Shown here: positions 28,999 through 38,001 of the stretch, one piece after another
Position numbering within the stretch: the stretch's first letter is position 1
How the letters are laid out: every line of letters begins with the position of its first letter
Source of the DNA: an uncultured Prevotella sp.
GTDB lineage: Bacteria > Bacteroidota > Bacteroidia > Bacteroidales > Bacteroidaceae
Assembly: GCA_900318395.1 (NCBI GenBank)
Contig: ONKL01000034.1
Span: 1-42,154 of the forward strand
Direction of reading: 5' to 3'
DNA: 42,154 bases
The notes under the pieces: model-generated
What the model was told of the DNA's origin: nothing
The model's input: the letters and a program-made list of their open reading frames with translations, nothing else
The model's database searches: none
Made by a program: the position numbers and the translations under genes

Positions 28999-30294
28999 AT
29001 GAAACGACTTAGGATTTTGATGATGGCCGCTACTATTGTATGCGGCATCAATGCACATGCACAAGATCGAAAAATGGATTACCCGCAGGCTGAATGGAGC
29101 GTAGCGGGCGACATACTGATGCACACGCCAGGACAAGAGCTGTTCTTGGGCGTGGCACACCCCTTGGCCGGACTTTTCGAAGATTACTTCGATGTAGAGA
29201 AGGCTGCCGAGGAGCATCGCGGCTATATCCGTATGCTTGAGAACAACGGCATACGCGTGCACACCATACCTGGCATTCTCGAGGAGGTGGGCATCGACAG
29301 TCTGCAGCAGCTAGCTTCCGATGTGCTCGTCTATGACACCAGCGCCCTCCCCGCTGAGGATCAGGCGCGCATGAAAGACTACCGCAAGGAGGTGCTATCG
29401 AAGATGAGCCGTTCCGACCTGATCAAATGCATCATTCTACAGCCCACCGTGGTATTGTCGACGACCGACAACAACACGGGCTATGAGGCCAAGTACTTAC
29501 AGACACCGCTGATGAACCTCTACTTCACCCGCGACCAGAGCATCACCACGCCACGAGGACATGTCATCTGCAACATGAACAGCAGCCAGCGCGCCCCGGA
29601 GACTAACATCATCGCACTCTGCTACAACCACCTCGGCGTGAAACCCATCCTCCGTATCAAGGGTGACGGCCGACTGGAGGGTGGCGACTATATTCCTGCA
29701 GGCAACGTCTCGTTCATCGGCTGCGGCATGCGTACCAACGATGAGGGCATCAAACAGATGCTGGACGCCGACGCCTTCGGCCACGACACCGTTGTGGTAG
29801 TGCGCGACCACAAGCTGTGGCAGATGCAGATGCACCTCGATACCCACTTCAACATCATCGACAGCAATCTCTGTACGATGTTGCGCAGCCGTCTGGAAGC
29901 CCAGCCTGGTACACCAGAGTACGACACCTGCGACCTCTGGGTGCGCCAACCAGGCACCAAGGCTTATACGCTGTGGAAACAGGATCTGCCATTCGTCGAT
30001 TATATCAAGGACCGTGGCTATGAGATTATTCCCATCGACTATTCCGATGAGATGCATTACGCCAATAACTTCCTGACGATTGCCCCGCGTCATATCATGG
30101 CTGTCGCCGGACAGTCTGAGGAGTTAGCGAAGCGTTTCAAAGACGCTGGCGTCACGGTGGAGTGGATTCCCCTGGAGAACCTCATCAAAGGCTACGGTGC
30201 TGCCCACTGCATGACACAGGTGCTGCAGCGTGAGATATACGACGGTGGCTCGCCCACTGCCATATCAACCACCCCGACTGGCAAAAACCGCTGA
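28999..30294 (+). CDS. Exported arginine-deiminase/amidinotransferase-like protein, C-terminal frameshift
   Basis: Belongs to the guanidine-modifying (ADI-like) superfamily, which hydrolyses or transfers guanidino groups through a catalytic Cys. Visible motifs are MHTPGQEL, FTRDQSITTPRG (Asp179), EGGDY (Glu227), MHLDTHFNIID (His279) and GAAHCMTQ (Cys404), so the active site appears complete. Unlike usual cytoplasmic ADI, it starts with a signal peptide (MKRLRILMMAATIVCGINAHAQ). The frame ends at 30294, but the next frame continues without interruption to 30385 and encodes AYRLDGTPAAATTPGIIIRN plus GHKYMQR. Removing one A from the run of five at 30283-30287 joins the two. The full product would be about 461 residues. 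The substrate cannot be told from the sequence. Confidence 0.85.
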   Translation: MKRLRILMMAATIVCGINAHAQDRKMDYPQAEWSVAGDILMHTPGQELFLGVAHPLAGLFEDYFDVEKAAEEHRGYIRMLENNGIRVHTIPGILEEVGIDSLQQLASDVLVYDTSALPAEDQARMKDYRKEVLSKMSRSDLIKCIILQPTVVLSTTDNNTGYEAKYLQTPLMNLYFTRDQSITTPRGHVICNMNSSQRAPETNIIALCYNHLGVKPILRIKGDGRLEGGDYIPAGNVSFIGCGMRTNDEGIKQMLDADAFGHDTVVVVRDHKLWQMQMHLDTHFNIIDSNLCTMLRSRLEAQPGTPEYDTCDLWVRQPGTKAYTLWKQDLPFVDYIKDRGYEIIPIDYSDEMHYANNFLTIAPRHIMAVAGQSEELAKRFKDAGVTVEWIPLENLIKGYGAAHCMTQVLQREIYDGGSPTAISTTPTGKNR

Positions 30295-30401
30295 TGATAA
30301 GGCCTACCGCCTCGACGGCACTCCCGCCGCAGCCACTACTCCCGGCATCATCATCCGCAACGGCCACAAATATATGCAACGTTGATTGTAGAATCCCTAA
30401 A

Positions 30402-30428
30402 AACTCACGGGACCTGTCCCCGTGAGTT
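30402..30428 (+). terminator. Hairpin after the deiminase-like gene
   Basis: Perfect 10-bp stem (30402-30411 against 30419-30428), 7-nt loop, no long T tract. It starts 17 bp after the restored stop at 30385. Confidence 0.5.
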
Positions 30429-30431
30429 AGA

Positions 30432-30467
30432 AAAAGTGCTGCTAATCTCACGATTTGCAGCACTTTT
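30432..30467. terminator. Second hairpin terminator, possibly bidirectional
   Basis: Perfect 11-bp stem AAAAGTGCTGC (30432-30442) against GCAGCACTTTT (30457-30467) with a 14-nt loop. A tract before, T tract after. Confidence 0.7.
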
Positions 30468-30481
30468 ATCTAAATAACCAC

Positions 30482-30529
30482 AAATTAGGAAATAAGGGAC
30501 ATCATTATATGTCCTTTTTTTCCTAATTT
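30482..30529 (+). promoter_or_regulatory. Large hairpin overlapping the promoter of the patatin operon
   Basis: The outer 11-bp stem (30482-30492 against 30519-30529) and inner 6-bp stem (30497-30502 against 30509-30514) contain part of the -7 element. It may be a terminator or a protein-binding site at the promoter. Confidence 0.5.
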
Positions 30530-30532
30530 TGC
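30524..30532 (+). promoter_or_regulatory. -7 element of the patatin / efflux operon
   Basis: TAATTTTGC followed by ACCC. It predicts a leader of about 75 nt before the start at 30615. No TTG at N20. Confidence 0.6.
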
Positions 30533-30614
30533 ACCCAAAAAGCGGAAAATAGAAACATTATGGAGCTTATTCCCCGTCTGCGCTTGAAAATCGTAACAAA
30601 TATCATAAAGGACA

Positions 30615-32888
30615 ATGAAAAAGATCTTATTCATGATCGTTGCTGTACTCCTGGTTAGTACTGTGAATGCTCAGAGCGACAGCTTCAGCCTGGCAGGTCA
30701 GGAGACCTGCCCGCAGACCAGAAAGAAAGTCGGCGTCGTACTCAGTGGCGGCGGTGCAAAGGGTATGTCGCACATCGGTGTGCTGAAAGTGCTGGAGAAG
30801 GCGGGCATCCCCGTCGATATCGTTACTGGCACATCTATAGGTAGTATCATCGGCGGACTCTATGCCATCGGCTATAATGCCCATTCGCTTGACTCGATGG
30901 TAAGGACTCAGGACTGGACTTACGTCATTACCGACAAGGAAGACCTGGGTAACCAGAGTCTCCTCGACCGTAAGAAGCTGAACACCTATTTATTTAATAC
31001 CGGTATGACCTTTGGCAAGCGTGACCGTGGCGCTGGAGGTCTCATCAGGGGCAAGAACCTGGCAGAGCTGTTCCAGAAACTCTTTGTTGGCTACACCGAC
31101 TCACTCGACTTTAATAAGGATCTGAAGATTCCTTTTGCCTGTGTGGCAACAAACATCATGGACAACAGCGAGGTGGTCTTCCACAGCGGACGGCTGCCGC
31201 AGGCTATACGTGCCTCCATGTCCATACCGGCTGCCTTCTCGCCTGTGAGACTCGGCAACATGGTGCTGGTCGATGGTGGTCTGAAGAACAATTTTCCCGT
31301 TGACGTGGCTCGCGAGATGGGAGCCGAAGTCGTTATCGGCGTCACACTGAACGGCAAGCCTAAGACGGCTGATGACATCACGGGCACCATGAAAATCGTA
31401 GGCCAGATTATTGATGTGAACTGTGTGAACAAATACACAGAGAACAAAGCCAATTCCGACCTGTGGATGAATGTGGATCCTCACGGCTACTCTACCGCCA
31501 GCTTCACATCCGAGGCCATCGACTCGCTGGTACGCTACGGTGAGGAAGAGGCCATGCGCCACTGGGACGAGATTATCGCCCTGAAGAAACTGATTGGTAT
31601 CGACGATTCATTCCGTCCTACCATTTATTATCCACTGCGACCGGATGCCATGACTGAGCGCCAGCACATCAACAGTTTTACATACGAAAACATGACCCCA
31701 CAGGCAGAACGGTTCTTGAGGCATAAGTTCCATCTGGATAGGACTGACAGTATCGACGCCAAACTGGAGCAGGCACTCACGACGAGTATGCGTATGGATC
31801 TCTTCTACCAGACAGCCGAGTGCCATCTGATACCTGAAGCTGGCGGCGTGCGCGTCGTCCTCTCGGCAGGTGAACGCAAGTCTGTGCAGTTCCATGCTGG
31901 TGTACGCTACGATACGGAAGAAAATGCTGCTATTCTGTTAGGACTCGACATTCCGCTGAAGACGGCAACCCCCATCGAAACCGACATCACGCTCCGACTG
32001 GGTAAGCGACTGATGGCTCGTGGTGAGATTACCGTCCACCCCAGATTCTTTACACGCCCGACATTCCGCTATACGTTCTACAGAAACGATATTGATGTAT
32101 ATACCTATGGCGATCTGGACTATAACATCCGTTACAACCAGTCACAGGCAGAACTCCTGCCTATCAATTTCGACCTGCACCATTTCAACCTGCAGATGGG
32201 ATTGCGCTGGGACTTCCTGCACTATCGCAACAAACTCGGATCAGAGTCGGCGAAGGAGGTTACACTCGAAAACCAGCACTTCTTCAGTTATCGTGCCCGT
32301 TTGGTCCTTAATACTGAGGATAATTGGAACTTCCCCTCACGCGGAACCCGCTTTAACGCCGAATATGCTTATCTGACCAATGACTTCGCCAAGCTCGACG
32401 TTATTGATGCTGACGGCAACAAGCAAGGCAAGACTGCTGGTATGAGTGATGTCAATGCCAACTGGCGTATGTCGTTTACTATCGGCAGCAGATTCACCCT
32501 CCAGCCGATGATCTATGGTCGACTGCTCTTCGGTGCATTCGTTCCAGCCGTATTCGGCAACACGATCGGCGGTGAGTGGTTCGGCCACTACATCGAGCAG
32601 CAGATGCCGTTCGCGGGCATCGGCAATTTGGAGTATGTGCACCAACAGTTCGTGTCCGCCCAGCTTCAGGCTCAAGAGCGAATTGGTAAGCACCATTACG
32701 TGCTACTGCGTGTGGCCGCCGGCCAACAGTCAGAAAAGCTGAAGAATCTTTTCGACTATCGCACGAAGATAGGTGCCCAGCTTGCCTATTATTACAATTC
32801 GTTATTTGGTCCTGTCGGTGCTACATTTGGCTATAGCAACCACACGAAGAAGTGCCATTTCTTTATCAACCTCGGATATGAATTCTAA
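30615..32888 (+). CDS. Patatin-like phospholipase with C-terminal outer-membrane beta-barrel (PlpD type)
   Basis: A 757-residue protein with signal peptide (cleavage near VNAQ), a patatin domain and a barrel region. The patatin domain shows the oxyanion loop SGGGAKGMSHIG, nucleophile Ser74 in GTSIGS, and Asp220 in VDGG, the Ser-Asp dyad of this lipid acyl hydrolase family. A linker follows (about 320-400), then about 350 residues of alternating strands ending in INLGYEF with a terminal Phe, as in Omp85/BamA-like barrels. Such proteins place a lipase at the outer membrane. It leads a cluster with TolC, HlyD and ABC-2 genes; TolC follows after 17 nt. A 32-codon open frame in the leader (30560-30658) overlaps the start. 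Confidence 0.92.
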   Translation: MKKILFMIVAVLLVSTVNAQSDSFSLAGQETCPQTRKKVGVVLSGGGAKGMSHIGVLKVLEKAGIPVDIVTGTSIGSIIGGLYAIGYNAHSLDSMVRTQDWTYVITDKEDLGNQSLLDRKKLNTYLFNTGMTFGKRDRGAGGLIRGKNLAELFQKLFVGYTDSLDFNKDLKIPFACVATNIMDNSEVVFHSGRLPQAIRASMSIPAAFSPVRLGNMVLVDGGLKNNFPVDVAREMGAEVVIGVTLNGKPKTADDITGTMKIVGQIIDVNCVNKYTENKANSDLWMNVDPHGYSTASFTSEAIDSLVRYGEEEAMRHWDEIIALKKLIGIDDSFRPTIYYPLRPDAMTERQHINSFTYENMTPQAERFLRHKFHLDRTDSIDAKLEQALTTSMRMDLFYQTAECHLIPEAGGVRVVLSAGERKSVQFHAGVRYDTEENAAILLGLDIPLKTATPIETDITLRLGKRLMARGEITVHPRFFTRPTFRYTFYRNDIDVYTYGDLDYNIRYNQSQAELLPINFDLHHFNLQMGLRWDFLHYRNKLGSESAKEVTLENQHFFSYRARLVLNTEDNWNFPSRGTRFNAEYAYLTNDFAKLDVIDADGNKQGKTAGMSDVNANWRMSFTIGSRFTLQPMIYGRLLFGAFVPAVFGNTIGGEWFGHYIEQQMPFAGIGNLEYVHQQFVSAQLQAQERIGKHHYVLLRVAAGQQSEKLKNLFDYRTKIGAQLAYYYNSLFGPVGATFGYSNHTKKCHFFINLGYEF

Positions 32889-32905
32889 TAATTTAATAAA
32901 TAACA

Positions 32906-34408
32906 ATGCATAACATGAATCAATCAAGAAAAAAACAGGCTGGGATAGCGCGAGTGGCGATGCTCGGGCTACTCATGTTGTTGCCGCTGACTGCTGTGGC
33001 CCAGCGGCTGCTGACGCTCGACAGTTGCAGGGCGATGGCACTGAGGAACAACAAACAGATGGGTGTGGCAAAGATCAAGCAGGAGGTGAACGCCAACCTG
33101 CGGAAATCGGCACGCACGCAGTATCTGCCTAAGGTGAACGCTGTGGGCGGTTACATGTGGATGAACAAGGAAATATCCATCCTCAATGATGACCAGAAAG
33201 CAGCCCTGAGCAACCTGGGTACGAACGCAACATCGAAGTTGCAGACTGCACTGGCTCCGCTGGCGGCAACACTTCCTGCTGAGGCGCAGGCGAAGATGGC
33301 TGGCGACATGGGCTTGTTCGCTGGTGCACTGAACCAAGCTGGAGCAGGCATCGTGGAAGGCTTTCGCACTGACACGCGTAACATGATGGCTGGAGCGGTG
33401 ACCGTGACGCAGCCTGTGTTCATGGGCGGTGCCATCGTGGCAGCCAACAAAATGGCGACCATCAACGAACAAATGGCCGCCAACTCCTTGGAGATGAAGA
33501 AGCAGGGCACCTTATATAATATCGACCAGGCCTACTGGCAGGTAGTGTCACTGCGACATAAGCAGACGCTGGCTGAGAGTTATGTGACTCTGGTAAAGAA
33601 GTTAAAAGGCGACGTACAGAAGATGATCGACCAGGGTGTAGCCACAAAGGGCGACGGGCTGAGTGTCAGTGTGAGGGTCAATGAGGCCGAGATGGCACTG
33701 ACACAGGTGACCGACGGGCTGGAGCTCTCGAAGATGCTGCTATGCCAGTTGTGCGGACTGCCTGAAGACGAACAGATTACGCTGGCTGACGAAGAGCGCA
33801 AAGATTTGAATCAAGGAGAGTCACAAGATGTTACTCCCTCTGATCCTTCCATCGCTTTTCAAAACAGACCGGAGTTGAAAGTGCTACAGAACACGGTCGA
33901 TCTGTCGCGCCAGACGACAAACGTGCTGAAAGCGGGAAATCTGCCGCAGGTCATGCTATCAGGTGGCTATGCCGTGACCAATCCAAATACGTTTAACGGC
34001 TTTGAGAAAAAATTCGGTGGTGTTTGGAATGTTGGTGTCGTAGTGCGTATTCCCATCTGGAACTGGGGCGACGTGATGTACAAGATACGTGCCTCAAAAG
34101 GATCTACAGCTATGGCCAGACTTGAACTGGACGATGCCCGCGAGATGATTAGTCTACAGGTGCGTCAGAACAATTTCAAGGTGAAAGAGGCCCAGAAGAA
34201 ACTTGCTATGGCACAGTCGAATGTCGCCAATGCAGATGAAAACCTGCGTATGGCTAATCTCGCATTCAAAGAGGGAACAGCATCGTTTACCACCGTCATG
34301 GAGGCTCAGACCGCCTGGAATCAGGCACAGTCGCAGAAGATCGATGCCGAGATTGGTGTAAAAATGAGTCAGGTAGAACTGCAGAAGGCATTGGGAAAAC
34401 TGGAATAG
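32906..34408 (+). CDS. TolC-family outer-membrane efflux protein
   Basis: A 500-residue outer-membrane channel component. It has a signal peptide (LMLLPLTAVAQ), then two repeated helical-hairpin/strand halves with the usual opening LTLDSCRAMALRNN and a second half around IWNWGDVMYKIRASK, ending in coiled-coil MEAQTAWNQAQSQKIDAEIG. The Ala-rich stretch near residues 90-150 is longer than in typical TolC. The start at 32906 was chosen; ATG 32915 is equally possible. It is placed directly before the membrane-fusion and permease genes, so it likely forms the outer-membrane exit of the same pump. Confidence 0.92.
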   Translation: MHNMNQSRKKQAGIARVAMLGLLMLLPLTAVAQRLLTLDSCRAMALRNNKQMGVAKIKQEVNANLRKSARTQYLPKVNAVGGYMWMNKEISILNDDQKAALSNLGTNATSKLQTALAPLAATLPAEAQAKMAGDMGLFAGALNQAGAGIVEGFRTDTRNMMAGAVTVTQPVFMGGAIVAANKMATINEQMAANSLEMKKQGTLYNIDQAYWQVVSLRHKQTLAESYVTLVKKLKGDVQKMIDQGVATKGDGLSVSVRVNEAEMALTQVTDGLELSKMLLCQLCGLPEDEQITLADEERKDLNQGESQDVTPSDPSIAFQNRPELKVLQNTVDLSRQTTNVLKAGNLPQVMLSGGYAVTNPNTFNGFEKKFGGVWNVGVVVRIPIWNWGDVMYKIRASKGSTAMARLELDDAREMISLQVRQNNFKVKEAQKKLAMAQSNVANADENLRMANLAFKEGTASFTTVMEAQTAWNQAQSQKIDAEIGVKMSQVELQKALGKLE

Positions 34409-34468
34409 TTTAAAGTTTACGGTTTACAGTATAAAGTTTAGAGTTTATTATATTAAAAGTTTATAGTT
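34409..34468 (+). repeat. AGTTTA-rich low-complexity spacer
   Basis: The gap between TolC and HlyD genes is built from imperfect aaagttta / ggtttaca-like repeats. Confidence 0.6.
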
Positions 34469-35461
34469 ATGGCAGACAAAGCAAAAGAACAGCATAATAA
34501 TATCCTGCTGGCTGTCGCAGGTTTTTCAGCAGTAGTAGTAATCGTGGCACTCATCGGTTTCCTGGCCCTGGGTCGTGATCCCGAAGTGATACAGGGTCAA
34601 ATGGAGGTAGAGGAGTATCGCGTATCGGGTAAGGTGCCTGGCCGTATCCTTGAACTCCGCGTAAAGGAGGGAGATATCGTGAAGGCTGGCGATACATTGG
34701 CCATTATCGAGGCTCCCGAGGTAGAGGCAAAGATGGTGCAGGCTCAAAGTGCCGCCGATGCTGCCCAGGCCATGGAGCAGATGGCTCAGAACGGTGCACG
34801 AAAGGAGATGATTCAGTCGGCTAAGCAGCTGTTGGAGCAGGCAAAAGCCGGACTCGAGATCGCAGAGAAATCATACAACCGTATGAAGGTACTCTTCGAA
34901 GAGGAGGTCATCTCGGCCCAGAAGTTCGACGAGGCTGAGGCTATGTATAAGTCGGCTCAAGCTCAGATGAAGGCTGCACAGAGCCAGTACGACATGGCCG
35001 TTAACGGTGCTCGCAGCGAGGAGAAGCGTGCTGCATCGGCTACCGCAGGTCAGGCTCGTGGTGCCGTACAGGAGGTGACCAGCTATATCCGCGAGACTGT
35101 TCAGATTGCCCAGATGGCTGGTGAGGTTACCGATGTCTATCCAAAGGTGGGCGAGCTTGTTGGCACAGGTACACCAATCATGAGCATCGCAGTGATGGAC
35201 GACCAGTGGGCTACGTTCAATATCCGCGAGGATCAGCTGAAGGATATCAAGGTAGGCGCAGAGCTGACCGTTCGCATTCCCGCTCTTGACAAGGAGACGA
35301 CGATGAAAGTCACATCTATGAAGGACAAAGGCTCGTTTGCTGTATGGAAAGCCACAAAGGCCAGCGGCCAGTACGACCAGAAGACCTTCGAGGTAAAGGC
35401 TCGTCCCACAGGAAAGATCGATGATGTTCGTCCTGGGATGTCCGTGATACTCAAGAAGTGA
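34469..35461 (+). CDS. HlyD/EmrA-family periplasmic adaptor (membrane fusion protein)
   Basis: A 330-residue adaptor linking an inner-membrane transporter to TolC. One N-terminal membrane helix (about 12-33) is followed by a lipoyl half-motif (YRVSGKVPGRILELRVKEGD), a long Ala/Gln-rich coiled-coil hairpin (about 85-195), the second lipoyl half (AGEVTDVYPKVGELVGTGTP) and a beta-barrel domain ending RPGMSVILKK. This order is complete. It lies between TolC and two ABC-2 permeases. Confidence 0.92.
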   Translation: MADKAKEQHNNILLAVAGFSAVVVIVALIGFLALGRDPEVIQGQMEVEEYRVSGKVPGRILELRVKEGDIVKAGDTLAIIEAPEVEAKMVQAQSAADAAQAMEQMAQNGARKEMIQSAKQLLEQAKAGLEIAEKSYNRMKVLFEEEVISAQKFDEAEAMYKSAQAQMKAAQSQYDMAVNGARSEEKRAASATAGQARGAVQEVTSYIRETVQIAQMAGEVTDVYPKVGELVGTGTPIMSIAVMDDQWATFNIREDQLKDIKVGAELTVRIPALDKETTMKVTSMKDKGSFAVWKATKASGQYDQKTFEVKARPTGKIDDVRPGMSVILKK

Positions 35462-35499
35462 ATAGTGAATAGTGAATAATGAATAGTGAATAGTGAAAT
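35462..35499 (+). repeat. Tandem gtgaata-type repeat spacer
   Basis: About five copies of a 7-9 bp unit (atagtgaatagtgaata...) lie between the HlyD gene and the first permease. This resembles the low-complexity spacers common in Bacteroidota. Confidence 0.75.
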
Positions 35500-35514
35500 T
35501 TTGTTTCCGCTATA

Positions 35515-36687
35515 ATGAAATATCTCACAAATATCGGTCATGTAGCCCTGCGCGAACTCGACATTCTCATACGGAAGAACCGCATCTACGGCTTCTGCAT
35601 GATCGTGTTCCCGCTGCTGGTGGTGGTCTTCTTCACCACGATGCTCGATGACGGCGTGGCTCTAGACCTGCCCGTTGGGGTTGTAGACCAGGACAACAGC
35701 GCCACCTCGCGCGGTCTCATCCGCAATCTCGACGCCATGCAGAGCTCACGGGTCGTCTATCAGTTTGCTAACGTCACCGAGGCTCGCAACGCCATGCAGG
35801 AAGGCAAGGTATATGCTTACCTGCTTATCCCCGAAGGTACGTCGGCAAAGTTGCTCGCAGGTCGTCAGCCGAAGATTTCGTACTATTACACCATGACGTG
35901 TATGACGGCTGGTTCGATGGTCATGAAGGATATGAAGACCATCGGCACCCTCGGCTCGGCTGCGGTCGGTCAGGCCACATTATCTGCCAAAGGCGCATCA
36001 AAGGAACAGATCAAGTCGGCGATGCAGCCTGTATCGGTAGATGCTCACATGATAGCCAACCCCGAAGGCAGTTACAACTACTCGCTGACTACAGTCTTTG
36101 TGCCAGGCATCCTGATGCTCTTCATGGCGCTGCTCTCTGCTTACGCTCTTGGTATGGAGATGAAGTTTGATACGGGCAAGGAATGGCTCGCCCTCGCTGA
36201 CGGCAATATCGTCGTGGCAATTATCGGCAAGTATATTGTTCATGCACTGGTGTTCCTGCTCGTGATATTCCTCTATCAATGGTATATCTTCTACGTGCTC
36301 CACTTCCCGCATCTCGGTGGTGTGTGGAGTATTGTGCGCCTCACGCTCCTGCAGGTGTCTGCCGGTCTTGGCTTCGGTATCTTCGCCTTCGGTCTGATGC
36401 CGTCGTTGCGCATGTCAATGAGTATCTCGTCGCTGTGGTCGGTGCTCAGTATCTCGATGTGCGGTTCAGCCTTCCCCGTGGCAGGCATGGACACAGCGCT
36501 GCAGGCCATGTCGTGGCTCTTCCCTCTGCGTCATTACTGGATGATCTATCAGGCCACGGTGCTCAACGGGTTCCCCGTCATCGATGTCTGGTTCCATTTC
36601 GTGGCACTCGTGGCCTTCACGCTGCTGCCCTGGTTCGTGCTTAGTAAAGTAAAAAACGCCATGCTGAATTATGTCTACATTCCTTAA
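35515..36687 (+). CDS. ABC-2 type permease (first of a pair)
   Basis: A 390-residue inner-membrane protein with one N-terminal helix (about 22-45), a periplasmic domain of about 140 residues (VGVVDQDNSATSRGLIRNLD), and a C-terminal block of five to six helices, the YhhJ/YbhS-like ABC-2 layout. The last 17 bases overlap the next permease gene. It probably pairs with the next gene to form the translocation unit. No nucleotide-binding subunit gene lies nearby. Confidence 0.9.
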   Translation: MKYLTNIGHVALRELDILIRKNRIYGFCMIVFPLLVVVFFTTMLDDGVALDLPVGVVDQDNSATSRGLIRNLDAMQSSRVVYQFANVTEARNAMQEGKVYAYLLIPEGTSAKLLAGRQPKISYYYTMTCMTAGSMVMKDMKTIGTLGSAAVGQATLSAKGASKEQIKSAMQPVSVDAHMIANPEGSYNYSLTTVFVPGILMLFMALLSAYALGMEMKFDTGKEWLALADGNIVVAIIGKYIVHALVFLLVIFLYQWYIFYVLHFPHLGGVWSIVRLTLLQVSAGLGFGIFAFGLMPSLRMSMSISSLWSVLSISMCGSAFPVAGMDTALQAMSWLFPLRHYWMIYQATVLNGFPVIDVWFHFVALVAFTLLPWFVLSKVKNAMLNYVYIP

Positions 36688-37876
36688 TAGATTACGTGAG
36701 CACTTCACCGATGTGCTCTATATTTTCCGCCACGAGCTGATACGCGTCGTCAAGGACGAGGGCGTGCTGATGTTCCTTGCTGTCGTGCCATTGGGCTATC
36801 CCTTGCTCTATTCGTGGATATACAACAATGAGACGTTGCACGAAACGCCAGTGGTGGTCGTCGACCAGTCGCACAGTGCTCTTTCGCGCCAGTTTATCAA
36901 CGATTGCGATGCCTCGCCCGACATACACATCAAGTACTATGCCGAAGACCTCGACGAGGCACGTTCGCTTGTCAGTCGTCAGCTGGTACGTGGCATCTAC
37001 CTGATTCCTTCCGACTTTGCCGAGTGCGTCAACCGTGGCGAGCAGGCTCATGTGAGTGTCTATTGCGACATGTCGCTGATGCTTGCCTACAAAGCCGTCT
37101 ATCAGACCGCCATGGTCGAGGCCGGACGCCTTGGTGCAGGCTTGAACATCAAGAAAGCGGGTAATTACACCAAGCATGAGGATGCCATCACTGCGCAGCC
37201 TCTGGCTGTCGACGATGTAGCGATGTTCAATCCGTCTGGAGGCTATGGCTCATGTGTGCTGCCTGCCGTGCTCATGCTTATCTTGCAGCAGGCACTGGCC
37301 CTCGGCATCGGTATGGCTGCGGGTACAGCCCGTGAGCGCCACCGCAATGGCCAGCTGATTCCCGACGACGACCCGCACTATCGTGGTGCCTATCGCATCG
37401 TCTGGGGCAAGGCGCTCTGCTACGGCATGATTGGCGCCGTCGCTGCTGCCTATCTCTCGATGGCCGTTCCCGCCATGTTCTCGTTTCCGCAACTGGGCAC
37501 TGGCTGGACGCTCTTCTGGATGCTCCTGCCATATACGATGGCCTGTGTCTTCTTCGGTCTGACGATTTCGTGTCTGGTGCGCTATCGTGAGAACGTCATG
37601 CTGCTGATGGTCTTCGTATCAGTACCCCTGTTGTTTATGACTGGTGTATCGTGGCCACAGTCCAGCATCCCCGGCTACTGGCAGGGCGTCTCGTGGCTTT
37701 TCCCCAGCACCTTCGGTGTGCGCGCCTTTATCCGTGTGAACAGCATGGGTGCCAGCGTCAGCCAGATCCTGCCCGAGATCCGCATTCTCTGGATTCAGGC
37801 TGCCGTCTATCTCGGTATGGCCTGCCTCGTCTTCCGCCACCAATTCCGACTGATGAAGAAATATGCAAACAATTAA
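36671..37876 (+). CDS. ABC-2 type permease (second of a pair)
   Basis: A 401-residue inner-membrane protein with the same layout as its neighbour: N-terminal helix (LMFLAVVPLGYPLLYSWIY), periplasmic domain (VVVDQSHSALSRQFINDCD) and a C-terminal multi-helix region. The conserved opening of the periplasmic part in both permeases shows they are paralogues. Translation is coupled to the first permease by a 17-base overlap. The exported substrate is unknown. Confidence 0.9.
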   Translation: MSTFLNRLREHFTDVLYIFRHELIRVVKDEGVLMFLAVVPLGYPLLYSWIYNNETLHETPVVVVDQSHSALSRQFINDCDASPDIHIKYYAEDLDEARSLVSRQLVRGIYLIPSDFAECVNRGEQAHVSVYCDMSLMLAYKAVYQTAMVEAGRLGAGLNIKKAGNYTKHEDAITAQPLAVDDVAMFNPSGGYGSCVLPAVLMLILQQALALGIGMAAGTARERHRNGQLIPDDDPHYRGAYRIVWGKALCYGMIGAVAAAYLSMAVPAMFSFPQLGTGWTLFWMLLPYTMACVFFGLTISCLVRYRENVMLLMVFVSVPLLFMTGVSWPQSSIPGYWQGVSWLFPSTFGVRAFIRVNSMGASVSQILPEIRILWIQAAVYLGMACLVFRHQFRLMKKYANN

Positions 37877-37889
37877 ACAAATAATAACA

Positions 37890-37997
37890 ATGAAAAGACT
37901 TAAATATCTTTCACTTCAGCTTCTTCTTCAACAACCTGAAGCAGAATATTGCCGACCGCATCAAGGCATATATGGAGAATCAATAAAAGGTCACTAA
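37890..37997 (+). pseudogene. Short gene remnant after the permeases
   Basis: A start-like MKRLKYLSLQ (37890, one frame) runs into a different frame whose end FNNLKQNIADRIKAYMENQ looks like a genuine C-terminus (stop 37984-37986). Together they look like the two ends of a deleted gene joined out of frame. The 35-codon frame itself ends at 37997. I do not recognise the parent gene. Confidence 0.4.
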
Positions 37998-38001
37998 CGG
38001 C

